DNA of 64,000 nt. Origin: Phycisphaerales bacterium UBA854. GTDB lineage: Bacteria > Planctomycetota > Phycisphaerae > Phycisphaerales > SM1A02. The position numbers and the translations under genes are program-made. Positions 9,211 to 17,700 of the stretch are shown in pieces. Below the pieces are notes generated by a model. That model was not told the origin of the DNA. It did no database searches and saw only the letters and a list, made by a program, of their open reading frames with translations. Numbering within the stretch: the first letter of the stretch is position 1; each line of letters opens with the position of its first letter. The DNA is taken from positions 13,480-77,479 of the forward strand of contig DBGM01000002.1 of the NCBI GenBank assembly GCA_002295885.1, in the 5' to 3' direction.

Positions 9211-9371
9211 CCGCTCCGACGACCGCTCCGCCCGTGCCGGCCGACACGCTGGGGGCCGTTTCGACCGCCGAACTGGTGCTGCTGGGATTCGGCCTGGTGA
9301 TCACCATCCTGATGGTCGTGGGCATGATTCTGCTCATTCTCCGGTTCGCGAAGGAACGGGACGAATCATGA
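9207..9371 (+). CDS. Small single-pass membrane protein between ygfZ and mvaB
   Basis: A 54-residue protein: a Thr/Pro-rich N-terminal tail (residues 1-18), one hydrophobic helix from about residue 22 to 46 (ELVLLGFGLVITILMVVG then MILLILRF), and a charged end KERDES. It starts with GTG at 9207 overlapping the ygfZ stop, and its TGA overlaps the mvaB ATG, so both junctions are 4-base overlaps. That double coupling is the main reason to believe it is translated. No family was recognised. A role in tethering or regulating a neighbour is only a guess. Confidence 0.7.
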   Translation: MTAPTTAPPVPADTLGAVSTAELVLLGFGLVITILMVVGMILLILRFAKERDES

Positions 9372-10243
9372 CGCGTCCCGACTCGATCCGCATCACCGAC
9401 GTCGGTCCCCGTGACGGACTCCAGAACGAATCCGTCTCCATTCCGGTGGAGGCGAAGATCGCACTGGTCGACCGGCTCGCGCAGAGCGGAGTCGCGGAGA
9501 TCGAGGTCAGTTCGTTCGTGAATCCCCAGTGGGTTCCCCAGCTGGCCGACGCCGAGGCGGTCTTCGCCGGCATCGAGCGCAGAAGCGACGTGGTCTACTC
9601 GGCGCTGGTTCCCAATCTTCGCGGCTGGGAACGTGCCCGCCGGGTCGGCGTCGACAAGATCGCCGTGTTCACCACCGCCAGCGAGACCTTCGCCCGCCGC
9701 AACACCAACTGCACGATCGCCGAGAGCCTGGATCGCTTCGCCCCCGTGGTGGAGGCGGCCCGCGCCGATTCGATTCCCGTGCGTGGCTACGTCAGCTGTG
9801 TCGTCGCGTGCCCCTACGAGGGTCCGGTCGATGCCGCGGCGGTCCGACAGGTCACGACCTCCCTGCTGGAGCTGGGCGTCGACGAGATCGATCTGGGAGA
9901 CACCATCGGGGTCGCCACCGTCGAGGACATCGACCGGTTGCTCGATGCCGTGTCGTCCCTGGTCGAACCGGGCGAACTCAGTCTGCATCTGCACGACACC
10001 GGGGGCTCGGCACTGGCTTGCTGCCGACGGGCCATCGAGCGGGGCGTGCGTCGCTTCGACTCCTCGTGCGGGGGCCTGGGCGGCTGTCCGTACGCCCCCG
10101 GCGCCTCCGGCAATCTGGCCACGGAGGACCTGGTGGAGTTGTGTCGGGGCGAGGGGATCGACTGCGGGGTCGAACTCGATTCGATTCGCGAGGCGTCTGC
10201 AGCCGTCGCATCGGTCATCGGGCGTCCGCTGCGGACGGGGTGA
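9368..10243 (+). CDS. mvaB: Hydroxymethylglutaryl-CoA lyase
   Basis: A 291-residue enzyme that splits HMG-CoA into acetoacetate and acetyl-CoA, the last step of leucine degradation. The N-terminal DVGPRDGLQNE motif (catalytic Arg and Asp) is at 11-21 and the signature GLGGCPYAPGASGN near 236-249 carries the active-site Cys. LHLHDTGG provides the metal-binding histidines. Length matches bacterial HMG-CoA lyases. It is the third gene of the coupled ygfZ cluster. Its last 29 bases overlap the convergent metallophosphoesterase gene. Confidence 0.95.
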   Translation: MTRPDSIRITDVGPRDGLQNESVSIPVEAKIALVDRLAQSGVAEIEVSSFVNPQWVPQLADAEAVFAGIERRSDVVYSALVPNLRGWERARRVGVDKIAVFTTASETFARRNTNCTIAESLDRFAPVVEAARADSIPVRGYVSCVVACPYEGPVDAAAVRQVTTSLLELGVDEIDLGDTIGVATVEDIDRLLDAVSSLVEPGELSLHLHDTGGSALACCRRAIERGVRRFDSSCGGLGGCPYAPGASGNLATEDLVELCRGEGIDCGVELDSIREASAAVASVIGRPLRTG

Positions 10244-11057
10244 GCCGCATCGGTTCGAGATCGACGGTCTCGACGGGATCCTCATCGAGTGTCCACTCGG
10301 CATGGCGACGCAGAATCCGGTGCACATGCACGCGGTGCTCCACGATCCGGACCGCCCAGGGGCGCCCGGGCCAGGTGGGGCTTCCCGTGTTCACGACGAT
10401 CCGGGGACCGACCCTCCAGATGCCCTGGCGGTGCGAGTGCCCCACCAGCACCACCTGCGCTGCGGGCTGGAGATGCGTCGCGTAGCGGTCGCTCCACCGG
10501 GGGAAGTTCCGCCAGTACCGCATGATCTTCCAGAGCACCATCGGGCGCGACACCGCGTAGCCGACGGATCCGAGCAGGTTGCGAGGGGTCTCGAGTTCCT
10601 CCGGGGGAGGGATCAGCCGGCGGGCGCGGGCGAACGACTCCTCCAGCGCCGAGGCATCGAGCAGGTGTTCGCAGCACATCGAGTGCTCGTCGCCGGACTC
10701 CATGATCTGGCCTTCGACCAGCGGTCGGGGTTCGAGCCGGTGAATGGTGTGCCCATGCGTGATCAGCACGCGGCCTTCGCGTACCGAGAGTCGGCTCAGC
10801 GAGCTGATGAACGGATCGTGATTGCCGGCGACGGCGCACACCTCGACACCGTCCTCCCGGCAGGCCTGCACCAGTTTCCGGGTCTCCCGCTCCGCGGTCT
10901 CCACGCAATCCGGATCATGCAGTTCCGCCGTGTCACCGTTGAGGATCAGTCGATCCACATCACGCCACAGGGGGCGCAGCTTCGCGGCGGTGGGAATGCC
11001 TCGCTTGCGATCGCCGAGATGCAGGTCGGACAGGATGAGCAGGGACGGGGCCGGCAC
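10215..11057 (-). CDS. Calcineurin-like metallophosphoesterase (LpxH-like)
   Basis: A 280-residue metallophosphoesterase with all family motifs: DLHLGD (11-16), NGDTAE (40-45), AGNHD near 76-80, THGHTIH near 101-107 and GHSHRQG near 202-208. These supply the two metal ions. The overall look is that of UDP-2,3-diacylglucosamine hydrolase-like proteins, which cut pyrophosphate bonds in lipid A synthesis, but family members vary and the substrate is not proven. It lies just 9 bases downstream of the diguanylate cyclase stop, so the two are probably in one transcript. Confidence 0.83.
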   Translation of the reverse strand: MPAPSLLILSDLHLGDRKRGIPTAAKLRPLWRDVDRLILNGDTAELHDPDCVETAERETRKLVQACREDGVEVCAVAGNHDPFISSLSRLSVREGRVLITHGHTIHRLEPRPLVEGQIMESGDEHSMCCEHLLDASALEESFARARRLIPPPEELETPRNLLGSVGYAVSRPMVLWKIMRYWRNFPRWSDRYATHLQPAAQVVLVGHSHRQGIWRVGPRIVVNTGSPTWPGRPWAVRIVEHRVHVHRILRRHAEWTLDEDPVETVDLEPMRLTPSAADAR

Positions 11058-11066
11058 CCCGGCAGA

Positions 11067-12416
11067 TTACTCGTGCTCGGGCCAGCGTGTGCGTGCTCCG
11101 GGCCCGATGGTGAGGCAGTTCTTGCCGCGACGCTTGGATTCAAGTGCACGCTGGTCGGCGATGTGGAGCAGCGCCTCGCCGTCCTGGCCGTCCCACGGGA
11201 ACGACGCCAGTCCGCCGGAGATGCTCAGGGTCCCCGGTGCATCCAGCCCCAGTTCCGGGAAGCGCATGGCGCAGATCTGTTCCTGGAAGCGTCGGGCAAT
11301 GGCCTCGACCGACTCGGGGTGCGTGGAACCCGGCGTTCGCGGTGCCTGCATGTCCGCGAAGATCACGGCGAACTCGTCGCCGCCGATCCGACAGACCCGA
11401 TCCCCGTCGCGGATGGTCGATCCGAGCAGGCGGACGGTCTCGCGGAGAATGGTGTCTCCGGCACTGTGTCCGTACCGGTCGTTGTAGGTCTTGAAGTCGT
11501 CGATGTCGAAGACCATGACGGTGAGCTGCCGACGGATGCGGCGGGCTTCGACCAGCGATTCCGCCAGGAACTCCTTGAGGTACCGGCGGTTCCAGGCCGA
11601 GGTGAGCTCGTCCTGGAAGGCCATCTCCCGCAGCTCGCGCTGCGCATCGTCGAGGGCGAGCCACCGGGCCATCCAGTGGGCCCACGGCCGCACCGCTTCG
11701 CAGGATGCCGGTGCGGCGAGGAGGAAACCGAACTCCTGTCCACCGAAGCGGATCGCGGCGCCCCGTCCGGTCGCGTCCTCCGGTTCGATGCGCACATCGC
11801 TCCAGCCCGTCTTCTGGGTGACCATCTGCAGGAGCAGGGGGCGGACTCCGTAGGGGCCGTGCAGCATGGCTTCGACGAGATCGGTGTCACCGAGCGGTTC
11901 GAGGGATCGCGGCAGCGTCGGCAGGGGGGCCGTCGGAGGATCCGCCGTCTCGCGGGAGTCGTGCTGCGGAGCGGGAGCGACCTCGGCCGGCGGGGCGGTC
12001 GTCGGGGTTGGTGCGGGCGCCGGCGGAGGCGTCGTCGAAGCGGGGGCCGGAACATCGGAGGTTCCGTCCAGCAGTCGGGTCAGTGACCGGTCGTCGACCG
12101 GAGCACGGACATGACCGTCGAATCGGGCGGCCAGCGCGGGAGACACCGCATCGTCGGAGACGAGCACGACCAGCACGGTCGCATCCAGTCGCCGGATGGC
12201 GTCCGCGGAATGCGCGAGATCCTCGATTCCCCCTTCGGTGGGAGCAAGCAGGACGGCTTCGATCGGTCGGCCGGCCGGGCAGATCGCGATGGCGCCCAGC
12301 GCCTGGAAGATCGAGTCCATGACCGTGGTTTCGATCCGGACATCCGGGCCGAGATCGACGGGGCCGATCGTGAGGATCCGTCGACGCGACGCTCGGGATG
12401 AGGGAGCGGAGGTCAT
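11067..12416 (-). CDS. Diguanylate cyclase with GGDEF domain
   Basis: A 449-residue protein. Residues 1-115 look like a degenerate receiver-type domain (ILTIGPVDLG, VLVVLVSDDA) without an obvious phosphoacceptor. Residues 122-170 are a Pro/Ala/Thr-rich linker. The C-terminal GGDEF domain begins near 265; DIDDFKTYNDRYGH (304-317) and GGDEF (345-349) are intact, so it should make cyclic di-GMP from two GTP. An inhibitory I-site R336-D-G-D339 sits five residues before GGDEF, so product feedback is likely. There is no transmembrane segment. Its ATG overlaps the stop of the upstream gene by 4 bases. Confidence 0.9.
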   Translation of the reverse strand: MTSAPSSRASRRRILTIGPVDLGPDVRIETTVMDSIFQALGAIAICPAGRPIEAVLLAPTEGGIEDLAHSADAIRRLDATVLVVLVSDDAVSPALAARFDGHVRAPVDDRSLTRLLDGTSDVPAPASTTPPPAPAPTPTTAPPAEVAPAPQHDSRETADPPTAPLPTLPRSLEPLGDTDLVEAMLHGPYGVRPLLLQMVTQKTGWSDVRIEPEDATGRGAAIRFGGQEFGFLLAAPASCEAVRPWAHWMARWLALDDAQRELREMAFQDELTSAWNRRYLKEFLAESLVEARRIRRQLTVMVFDIDDFKTYNDRYGHSAGDTILRETVRLLGSTIRDGDRVCRIGGDEFAVIFADMQAPRTPGSTHPESVEAIARRFQEQICAMRFPELGLDAPGTLSISGGLASFPWDGQDGEALLHIADQRALESKRRGKNCLTIGPGARTRWPEHE

Positions 12417-12895
12417 GGGGTCTCGGGATCCGGTCGACCGTGCAGGAGCATCGACACTTCGTCGTGCGTCAGCGGTTCGGGACGGAACGGATAGGACGGC
12501 GGGATGTCGCTCTCGTCCTCGGGCTCGGGCTGCGCAGCGGTGCGGCTGGCGGTCTGGTTGAGGGGGAGAATCTCCTCACCGTTCCATCGCCAGAGGGGAA
12601 GATCCGGCACGTGTTCCCGAACGGCATCCTGCAGGGCCTGGAGATCGTCGGTTCCGTCCGGATCCACCACCAGCAGGCCGGGCAGCGCGACGACCTCTTC
12701 GTCCCAGGCGTGCTGGAGTTGCAGCGTTCGTCGAACGAGACACGCTTCGGCGAAGGCCATCCTCGTGTCGTGCTCGATGCGCGACGACCAGCCCTTGTCC
12801 GCGATGCAACCGGGCAGTCGACCGTCCAGCGGCCGGTCGGCGGCAGCCAGCACCACGCAGGGGGCCATCGAGGATGGGTTGTTGGCATCGCTCAT
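12413..12895 (-). CDS. Unknown protein coupled to the diguanylate cyclase
   Basis: A 160-residue protein of no recognised family. The N-terminal 70 residues (VVLAAADRPLDGRLPG, IEHDTRMAFAEACLVRRT) look like an alpha/beta domain, possibly a receiver-like fold, followed by a short Trp-containing segment and an acidic, Pro-rich C-terminal third. The ATG at 12895 is preferred over the longer frame because AAGGTG lies about 9 bases upstream. Its stop overlaps the cyclase start (ATGA), so it may feed a signal to the cyclase; that is an inference from context only. Confidence 0.6.
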   Translation of the reverse strand: MSDANNPSSMAPCVVLAAADRPLDGRLPGCIADKGWSSRIEHDTRMAFAEACLVRRTLQLQHAWDEEVVALPGLLVVDPDGTDDLQALQDAVREHVPDLPLWRWNGEEILPLNQTASRTAAQPEPEDESDIPPSYPFRPEPLTHDEVSMLLHGRPDPETP

Positions 12896-12976
12896 GACGT
12901 GCGTCACCTTTCGACGTAACCCGAATTCTACCTGCCAAGGCGGGCGACGCCATTGGAATTGCATGATTTGCAGGCT

Positions 12977-14110
12977 CTATCGCAGCCCAAGGACCGCTCT
13001 GGCGACCCGTTGGGCGGCATCGCCGGGAGATTCCCGGACCAGAATCTCGCGCATCGCGGCCCGTGCCCCCGCATCCTCCACCAGATCGGCGAAGACCGGC
13101 GCCAGGGCACGCCGGGTCCGGTCCGTATCGATCGCATCCTCCACGAGGACGGCTCCGCCCAGCTCGACCATCGGCTGGGCGTTGAAACGCTGGTGCTGAT
13201 CGCGGTGATGCGGGTACGGCAGGAAGATGGTCGGTACCGCGGCGGCCCACGCTTCGGCGACGGAATTCGCTCCGGCCCGACTGATGCAGAGCGATGCCGC
13301 CGTCCACGCCAATCCCATTTCGTGCAGGAAAGGTACGACACGCGCACGCACCCCACCGGCATCCCATCGTTGCTGGAGCGCTTCCGTCAGTCCCTCGTCT
13401 CCGCAGAGATGCAGGATCTGCCAGGACGATCGGCAGGTGTCGTTCTCGATGCAGAGCGACGGGGCCAGTTCATTGATCGTTCGTGCCCCCTGCGAAGCAC
13501 CGGTGATGAGCAGGGTGCGGCGATCGGGTTCCAATCCGAGTTCGAGCCGTGCGGCCTCCGCCGTGCCCCGTGCGGCGGCGGCGGATCGGATCGGCAGTCC
13601 GACCGCGGGCCATTCCGTGCCGTGCTGGATGGTCTGGACGGCGGAGAGCACGAGGTCGGCCTTTCGGGCGACCATTCGATTGGCGAGTCCGGGGACCCGG
13701 TCCAGGTTCAGGAGCAGTACGGGGATGTCGTGTCGGACGGCGGCGGAGACCACCGGGGCCGAAACGAATCCTCCAAGGGCCACGACGTGATCGATGTTGC
13801 GTTCACGCAGCACATTGGAGCTGTCCCGGAACGTCCGACGCCATCCCCTGAAGAAGGAGGCGAACCCCCGCAGCGACTTCTTCGGCGGACGAGCGGGCAT
13901 GGCGGTGAAGGAGGCGCCGGCCCGGGTCAGCATCGTGCGATCGATTTCACGATCCGACGGGGCGAAGTGGCACGCGATTCGAGGATCGATGTTCCGCAAC
14001 GCCTCGGCGATGGCCAGACCGGGGCTGATGTGTCCGCCACTGCCTCCACCTGCGAACAGCACGGACCGGGCGAGAGGAGTGACATCGGGAGGACCGTTGG
14101 AATCGATCAT
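12977..14110 (-). CDS. murG: UDP-GlcNAc:undecaprenyl-PP-MurNAc-pentapeptide GlcNAc transferase
   Basis: A 377-residue GT28 enzyme that adds GlcNAc to lipid I to form lipid II on the inner face of the membrane. The glycine-rich loop GGGSGGHISPGLAIAEAL (21-38) and the nucleotide-binding region ISRAGANSVAE near the C-terminal third, with FLPYPHHRDQHQ following, are the standard MurG blocks. The start at 14110 lies 4 bases after the ftsW stop, as expected in a dcw-type operon. Its presence, with ftsW, indicates the organism makes peptidoglycan. Confidence 0.95.
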   Translation of the reverse strand: MIDSNGPPDVTPLARSVLFAGGGSGGHISPGLAIAEALRNIDPRIACHFAPSDREIDRTMLTRAGASFTAMPARPPKKSLRGFASFFRGWRRTFRDSSNVLRERNIDHVVALGGFVSAPVVSAAVRHDIPVLLLNLDRVPGLANRMVARKADLVLSAVQTIQHGTEWPAVGLPIRSAAAARGTAEAARLELGLEPDRRTLLITGASQGARTINELAPSLCIENDTCRSSWQILHLCGDEGLTEALQQRWDAGGVRARVVPFLHEMGLAWTAASLCISRAGANSVAEAWAAAVPTIFLPYPHHRDQHQRFNAQPMVELGGAVLVEDAIDTDRTRRALAPVFADLVEDAGARAAMREILVRESPGDAAQRVARAVLGLR

Positions 14111-14114
14111 CGGC

Positions 14115-15269
14115 TCATTCGTTCCCGACCGGCAACGCCGTTGGTGCCGCCTGGTCCGCGGAACGATCCGCCGTTCGACGGTCGACCGCCCAGACCAGTC
14201 CGAGGCAGGCACTTGTCATCAGCCAGCCGGTGCCGCCCCACGAGACCAGAGGCAGTGCGATGCCCTTGGTCGGGGCCATACCGGTCACCACCATGAGGTT
14301 GATCAGGGCCTGCATGCCGAGCGTCAGCATGATTCCCAGCACCAGCACCTTGTGATGGATGGTGGTGGCACGCCGTGCGATGCGTAGTCCCACGACGAGG
14401 ATCGCCATCAGCAGTCCGACCACCACCAGCACGCCGGCGATGCCCAGTTCCTCGGAGATGACCGAGAAGACGAAGTCTGTCGTGTCTTCGGGGAGGTAGC
14501 CGAACTTCTGGACGCTGTTGCCGAGGCCCCGACCCGTGAGTCCGCCGCCGGAGATGGAGGCCATGGACTGCAGGATGTGGTACCCGTAGCCCTGCGGATC
14601 GGCGTATGGATCGAGAAATGCCCGAAGTCGATCGATTCGGTACGAACTGACCAGCACGGCGGCGACGAAGCCGAGGACGGCCAGCGGCAGCAGTGAAGCG
14701 GCGTGCCAGACACGGCATCCGGCGGCAACGAGCATGCAGATGGCCACGGCGGACATCAGGACCGCGGTGCCCAGATCCTCCGAGACGATCGGAAGCACCA
14801 GCAGCATGGCGATGCCCAGCCCTGGGAGGAAGCCGCTTCGGTAGCCCTGCAGCACCTCCGCACGGTTGGCGACGTACCACGCCATGATGATCACCAGGCT
14901 CCACTTGGCGATTTCACTCGGCTGGAACCCGAGGCCGCCGATGGTCAACCAGCGTCGGGCGCCGTTGACCTCGCGTCCGAGGCCCGGGACATGGACCAGT
15001 AGCAGCAGGCCCATGGAGATCGTGAAGAGGATGATGGCGAGTCGCCGCCCCGTCGTGGTGTCCGACAGCAGGTCGATCGGTGCGAAGGAGGTCAGCCAGG
15101 CCACCCCGCAGGCCAGAACCGCCATCAGGGTCACCCGCGTCGTCAGCAGATCGGCGAAATCGAACGACTGCGAGGAGCCCAGGTCGACACCGGCGGAATG
15201 GACCGCCACCACGCCGATCGCCAGAAGGCTGGTCAGCAGGAGCATCAACGCATGGCCGGGACGAAGCAT
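14115..15269 (-). CDS. ftsW: FtsW/RodA-family septal peptidoglycan polymerase
   Basis: A 384-residue SEDS protein with about ten hydrophobic segments. It carries VNGARRWLTIGGLGFQPSE and the C-terminal blocks TGMAPTKGIALPLVSWGGTG, which are typical of FtsW. SEDS proteins polymerise glycan strands from lipid II together with a class B PBP. The ATG at 15269 (MLRPGHALM) is chosen because family similarity begins there; in-frame GTG codons just upstream are possible. No clear ribosome binding site was seen. FtsW is preferred to RodA because murG follows directly. Confidence 0.92.
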   Translation of the reverse strand: MLRPGHALMLLLTSLLAIGVVAVHSAGVDLGSSQSFDFADLLTTRVTLMAVLACGVAWLTSFAPIDLLSDTTTGRRLAIILFTISMGLLLLVHVPGLGREVNGARRWLTIGGLGFQPSEIAKWSLVIIMAWYVANRAEVLQGYRSGFLPGLGIAMLLVLPIVSEDLGTAVLMSAVAICMLVAAGCRVWHAASLLPLAVLGFVAAVLVSSYRIDRLRAFLDPYADPQGYGYHILQSMASISGGGLTGRGLGNSVQKFGYLPEDTTDFVFSVISEELGIAGVLVVVGLLMAILVVGLRIARRATTIHHKVLVLGIMLTLGMQALINLMVVTGMAPTKGIALPLVSWGGTGWLMTSACLGLVWAVDRRTADRSADQAAPTALPVGNE

Positions 15270-15327
15270 CAACACAACATCGACGACGACGCACCACGAG
15301 GCACAGATTTCGGTTTCAGGAGGGGGG

Positions 15328-15567
15328 TCAGCGACCGGAGCCGTCGGCCATCCGTCGGGTGCTGGTGTCCGAAGCCGGAGCGGCCGGTTCGCCGATTCCC
15401 AGACGAACGGGGACCAGCTGCGACGAAACGGGAAGGAGGGCGGGGGCGGTGGGGGCCCGACCGGCGACCCGAACCTGCTGGCAGCCTCCCGCAACGCACA
15501 GGACCACCGTCAGCAGCAACGCGGCACGGCATCGGATCGGGTTGGAATCGCGGTGGGGATGAGGCAC
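15328..15567 (-). CDS. Small putative lipoprotein upstream of ftsW
   Basis: A 79-residue frame starting with GTG. Residues 12-27 form a hydrophobic stretch ending in a lipobox (VLCVAGGC, Cys at 29), followed by a Pro/Ala/Val-rich mature region with no recognised domain. The codons have the GC-rich third positions of the neighbours, which supports real coding. No clear ribosome binding site is present, so confidence is moderate. It lies 58 bases before ftsW in the same direction and could be part of the cell-wall operon. Confidence 0.5.
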   Translation of the reverse strand: MPHPHRDSNPIRCRAALLLTVVLCVAGGCQQVRVAGRAPTAPALLPVSSQLVPVRLGIGEPAAPASDTSTRRMADGSGR

Positions 15568-15742
15568 GGTTCAGTTACGTCATCGACCCAAATCCGGTTC
15601 GCGATCGACCGTGAAGGCCAGATTTTGGCGTTGTCCGTTTCCGATCGAACGGGATGGATCTTCTCGGACGGTCGTGCGAACCGCTCCGTCTGGGACGTTC
15701 GTCATGGCTGTGGGTATGGCGGCCCTGTACGATGGGGAGCTC

Positions 15743-17326
15743 ATGGTCGAACTCACGATCAATGCCGGTGCCCGCACGGGTCCCACGGTCTATCTGGAGA
15801 CCTTCGGGTGTCAGATGAACGAACTCGACAGCGAGTTGGTTCGCGGTCACCTGTCCGCCCTGGGGTATCGGTTCACGCCGGATCCGGGGCAGGCGGAGAT
15901 CCTTCTCTACAACACTTGTTCCGTTCGCCAGCAGGCGGAGAACAAGGCGTTGAGTCGTCTGGGGCTGCTCGGACGGGAGAAGGAGGACGGTCGTGAACTG
16001 GTGATCGGAGTGCTGGGCTGCATGGCCGAGCGAGAAGGTGCCGGGCTGCTGAACCGGATGCCGCAGATCGACTTTCTGTGCGGTCCGGGCGAACTCGATC
16101 GGGTTCCGATGCTCATCGACAACGCGCTGCGGAACGAGGTCGTGGCCCGCGACGACCGGGTTGCCCTTCAGGGGAGCCGGTCCCGACGGACCGCCACGCT
16201 GGCCGCCGCCGAGGATGATCTCGAGTCACTCGACCTCTCACGGGCCTTCGATCCGCAGTCGGCAGCGGCCGGAGGCCGCTCCGCCTACGTACGGATCACC
16301 CGTGGATGCAACAAGTTCTGCACCTACTGCGTGGTGCCGCAGACCCGTGGCGCCGAGGTTCATCGGCCCCCGGATGCCATCGTCGACGAATGCCGTGCCC
16401 TGGCCGAACAGGGGGTGATCGAGATCACCCTGCTGGGGCAGACGGTCAATCACTACCGATACGTCCACGGAGCGGCCGTGGACGATGAAGGCCGTGAAAT
16501 GCCTCAGGTGGGGCCGGGAGCCGCCGCCTTCCGGAACAACGGGATCGAATCCTCCGGCCGGAACGTCACGACGTTCGCCGATCTGCTGCAGCGGATCCAC
16601 GAAGAGGTTCCGGCGGTGCAGCGTTTGCGGTTCGTCACCAGCTACCCCCGCGACTTCGGCGACGACATCCTCGAAGTGATGGCTGCTTCTCCCCGGATCT
16701 GCCCCTACCTCCACGTACCGCTTCAGTCGGGATCCGACCGGATCCTGAAGTTGATGAACCGGGGCTACGACGTCGCGACCTACGTCGATTTCATCGATCG
16801 CGTCTTCGACCATCTTCCACATGCCGCGGTGGCCGGAGATCTGATCGTCGGATTCCCGACCGAGACGGAGGACGAGTTTCAGGAGACCTGCGACATGGTT
16901 CGTCGCATTCCCTTCAAGAACAACTTCGTCTTCACGTACTCGCCTCGCCCCGGTACACCCGCGATCAAGCGTCTCGAGGACGACGTGCCCGGCCCCGTCA
17001 AGCGACGCCGGATCAACGAACTGCTTGCAATCCAGAGCGAGGTGTCCGCAGACGTTCACCGTTCCTTCGAAGGCACCACCCAGGACGTCTTCGTGGAGCG
17101 GGTCAGTCCGTTGGAGCAGCGTCGGCCCGGCGGCGTTGAGTTGGGCTGGGAGGGCCCCGCGATGCAGTTGTCAGGACGGACGCCGGGGGATCTCATCACC
17201 GTTTTTGAGGCTCCTCCGGGGGTTGACGCGTCCTCGCTGATCGGTCGAATCCTCCCAGTCCGCATACATGGATCAGCCCCCCGGTTGCTTGTGGGGTCAT
17301 TGGAACAGGTGAAATTGCCTGTTTAA
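15743..17326 (+). CDS. miaB: tRNA-2-methylthio-N6-isopentenyladenosine synthase
   Basis: A 527-residue radical-SAM methylthiotransferase that thiomethylates A37 of tRNAs reading UNN codons. The N-terminal UPF0004 domain has cluster cysteines C23, C59 and C93; the radical-SAM triad is C189, C193, C196 in RGCNKFCTYC. A TRAM-like region is at the C-terminus. The protein is longer than usual (about 440-475) because of an insertion near 140-178 and another at about 241-276, just after LLGQTVNHYRY. The ATG at 15743 follows GGGGAG; a TACGAT hexamer lies 9 bases upstream. Confidence 0.94.
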   Translation: MVELTINAGARTGPTVYLETFGCQMNELDSELVRGHLSALGYRFTPDPGQAEILLYNTCSVRQQAENKALSRLGLLGREKEDGRELVIGVLGCMAEREGAGLLNRMPQIDFLCGPGELDRVPMLIDNALRNEVVARDDRVALQGSRSRRTATLAAAEDDLESLDLSRAFDPQSAAAGGRSAYVRITRGCNKFCTYCVVPQTRGAEVHRPPDAIVDECRALAEQGVIEITLLGQTVNHYRYVHGAAVDDEGREMPQVGPGAAAFRNNGIESSGRNVTTFADLLQRIHEEVPAVQRLRFVTSYPRDFGDDILEVMAASPRICPYLHVPLQSGSDRILKLMNRGYDVATYVDFIDRVFDHLPHAAVAGDLIVGFPTETEDEFQETCDMVRRIPFKNNFVFTYSPRPGTPAIKRLEDDVPGPVKRRRINELLAIQSEVSADVHRSFEGTTQDVFVERVSPLEQRRPGGVELGWEGPAMQLSGRTPGDLITVFEAPPGVDASSLIGRILPVRIHGSAPRLLVGSLEQVKLPV

Positions 17327-17342
17327 GGGGTATTCACCCCTT
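17325..17342 (+). terminator. Weak hairpin at the end of miaB
   Basis: AAGGGG and CCCCTT flank the loop TATTCA right at the stop codon. The tail is CTTTGG rather than a clean T run, so this is only a possible terminator. Confidence 0.4.
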
Positions 17343-17426
17343 CTTTGGTGGTACCCAGGGCTGTTTTTGAGTATTCGATCGCCATTTCTATGCAAAAAAA
17401 GACCGTAAATGCGATCGACTACAGAC

Positions 17427-17454
17427 TTGACTGCCCCTTCGAGTCGAGTAATTT
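17427..17454 (+). promoter_or_regulatory. Putative sigma-70 promoter of the first PEP-CTERM-like gene
   Basis: TTGACT (17427-17432), 16 bases, then TAATTT (17449-17454). Transcription would start near 17461, leaving an untranslated leader of about 240 bases before the ATG at 17701. Confidence 0.5.
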
Positions 17455-17460
17455 CAACTT

Positions 17461-17641
17461 GGAGTTTGTGGTGGGGGAGTCGGAAAGACTCCTTGCAAAC
17501 TCTTGGAAGATATGAGTTAAGGAATATCTAGTCTCCAACATCCCTGTCCCGTCCGAGGAAAGCCGGTTCTGTTCGAACCGTGCCGGTCAACTAGGACGGA
17601 GACTTCAAACCAGGTTGAAGCCTGGACTCGAGATTGAAGTC
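17461..17641 (+). promoter_or_regulatory. Structured 5' leader with three hairpins
   Basis: The stretch between miaB and the first PEP-CTERM-like gene (17327-17700) has no gene but several inverted repeats. Hairpin 1: GAGTTTG (17462-17468) pairs with CAAACTC (17496-17502), and GGAGTC (17476) pairs with GACTCC (17487). Hairpin 2: GTCTCC (17531) with GGAGAC (17598), enclosing CCGTCC (17549) with GGACGG (17594) and a further GCCGGTTC/GAACCG helix. Hairpin 3: GACTTCAA (17601) with TTGAAGTC (17634), enclosing CCAGG/CCTGG. It does not match any riboswitch known to me. Confidence 0.5.
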
Positions 17642-17700
17642 TTCTGGGATCAAGTGCACTTTGGATCCAAAGGTTCGACAGAGAAGAGAAAGGTAACGAC

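Noticed and set aside
17461..17641. Possible cyclic di-GMP riboswitch in the leader of the first PEP-CTERM-like gene.
   Set aside because: The conserved cores of GEMM-I/II classes are not recognisable; only generic hairpins can be supported.
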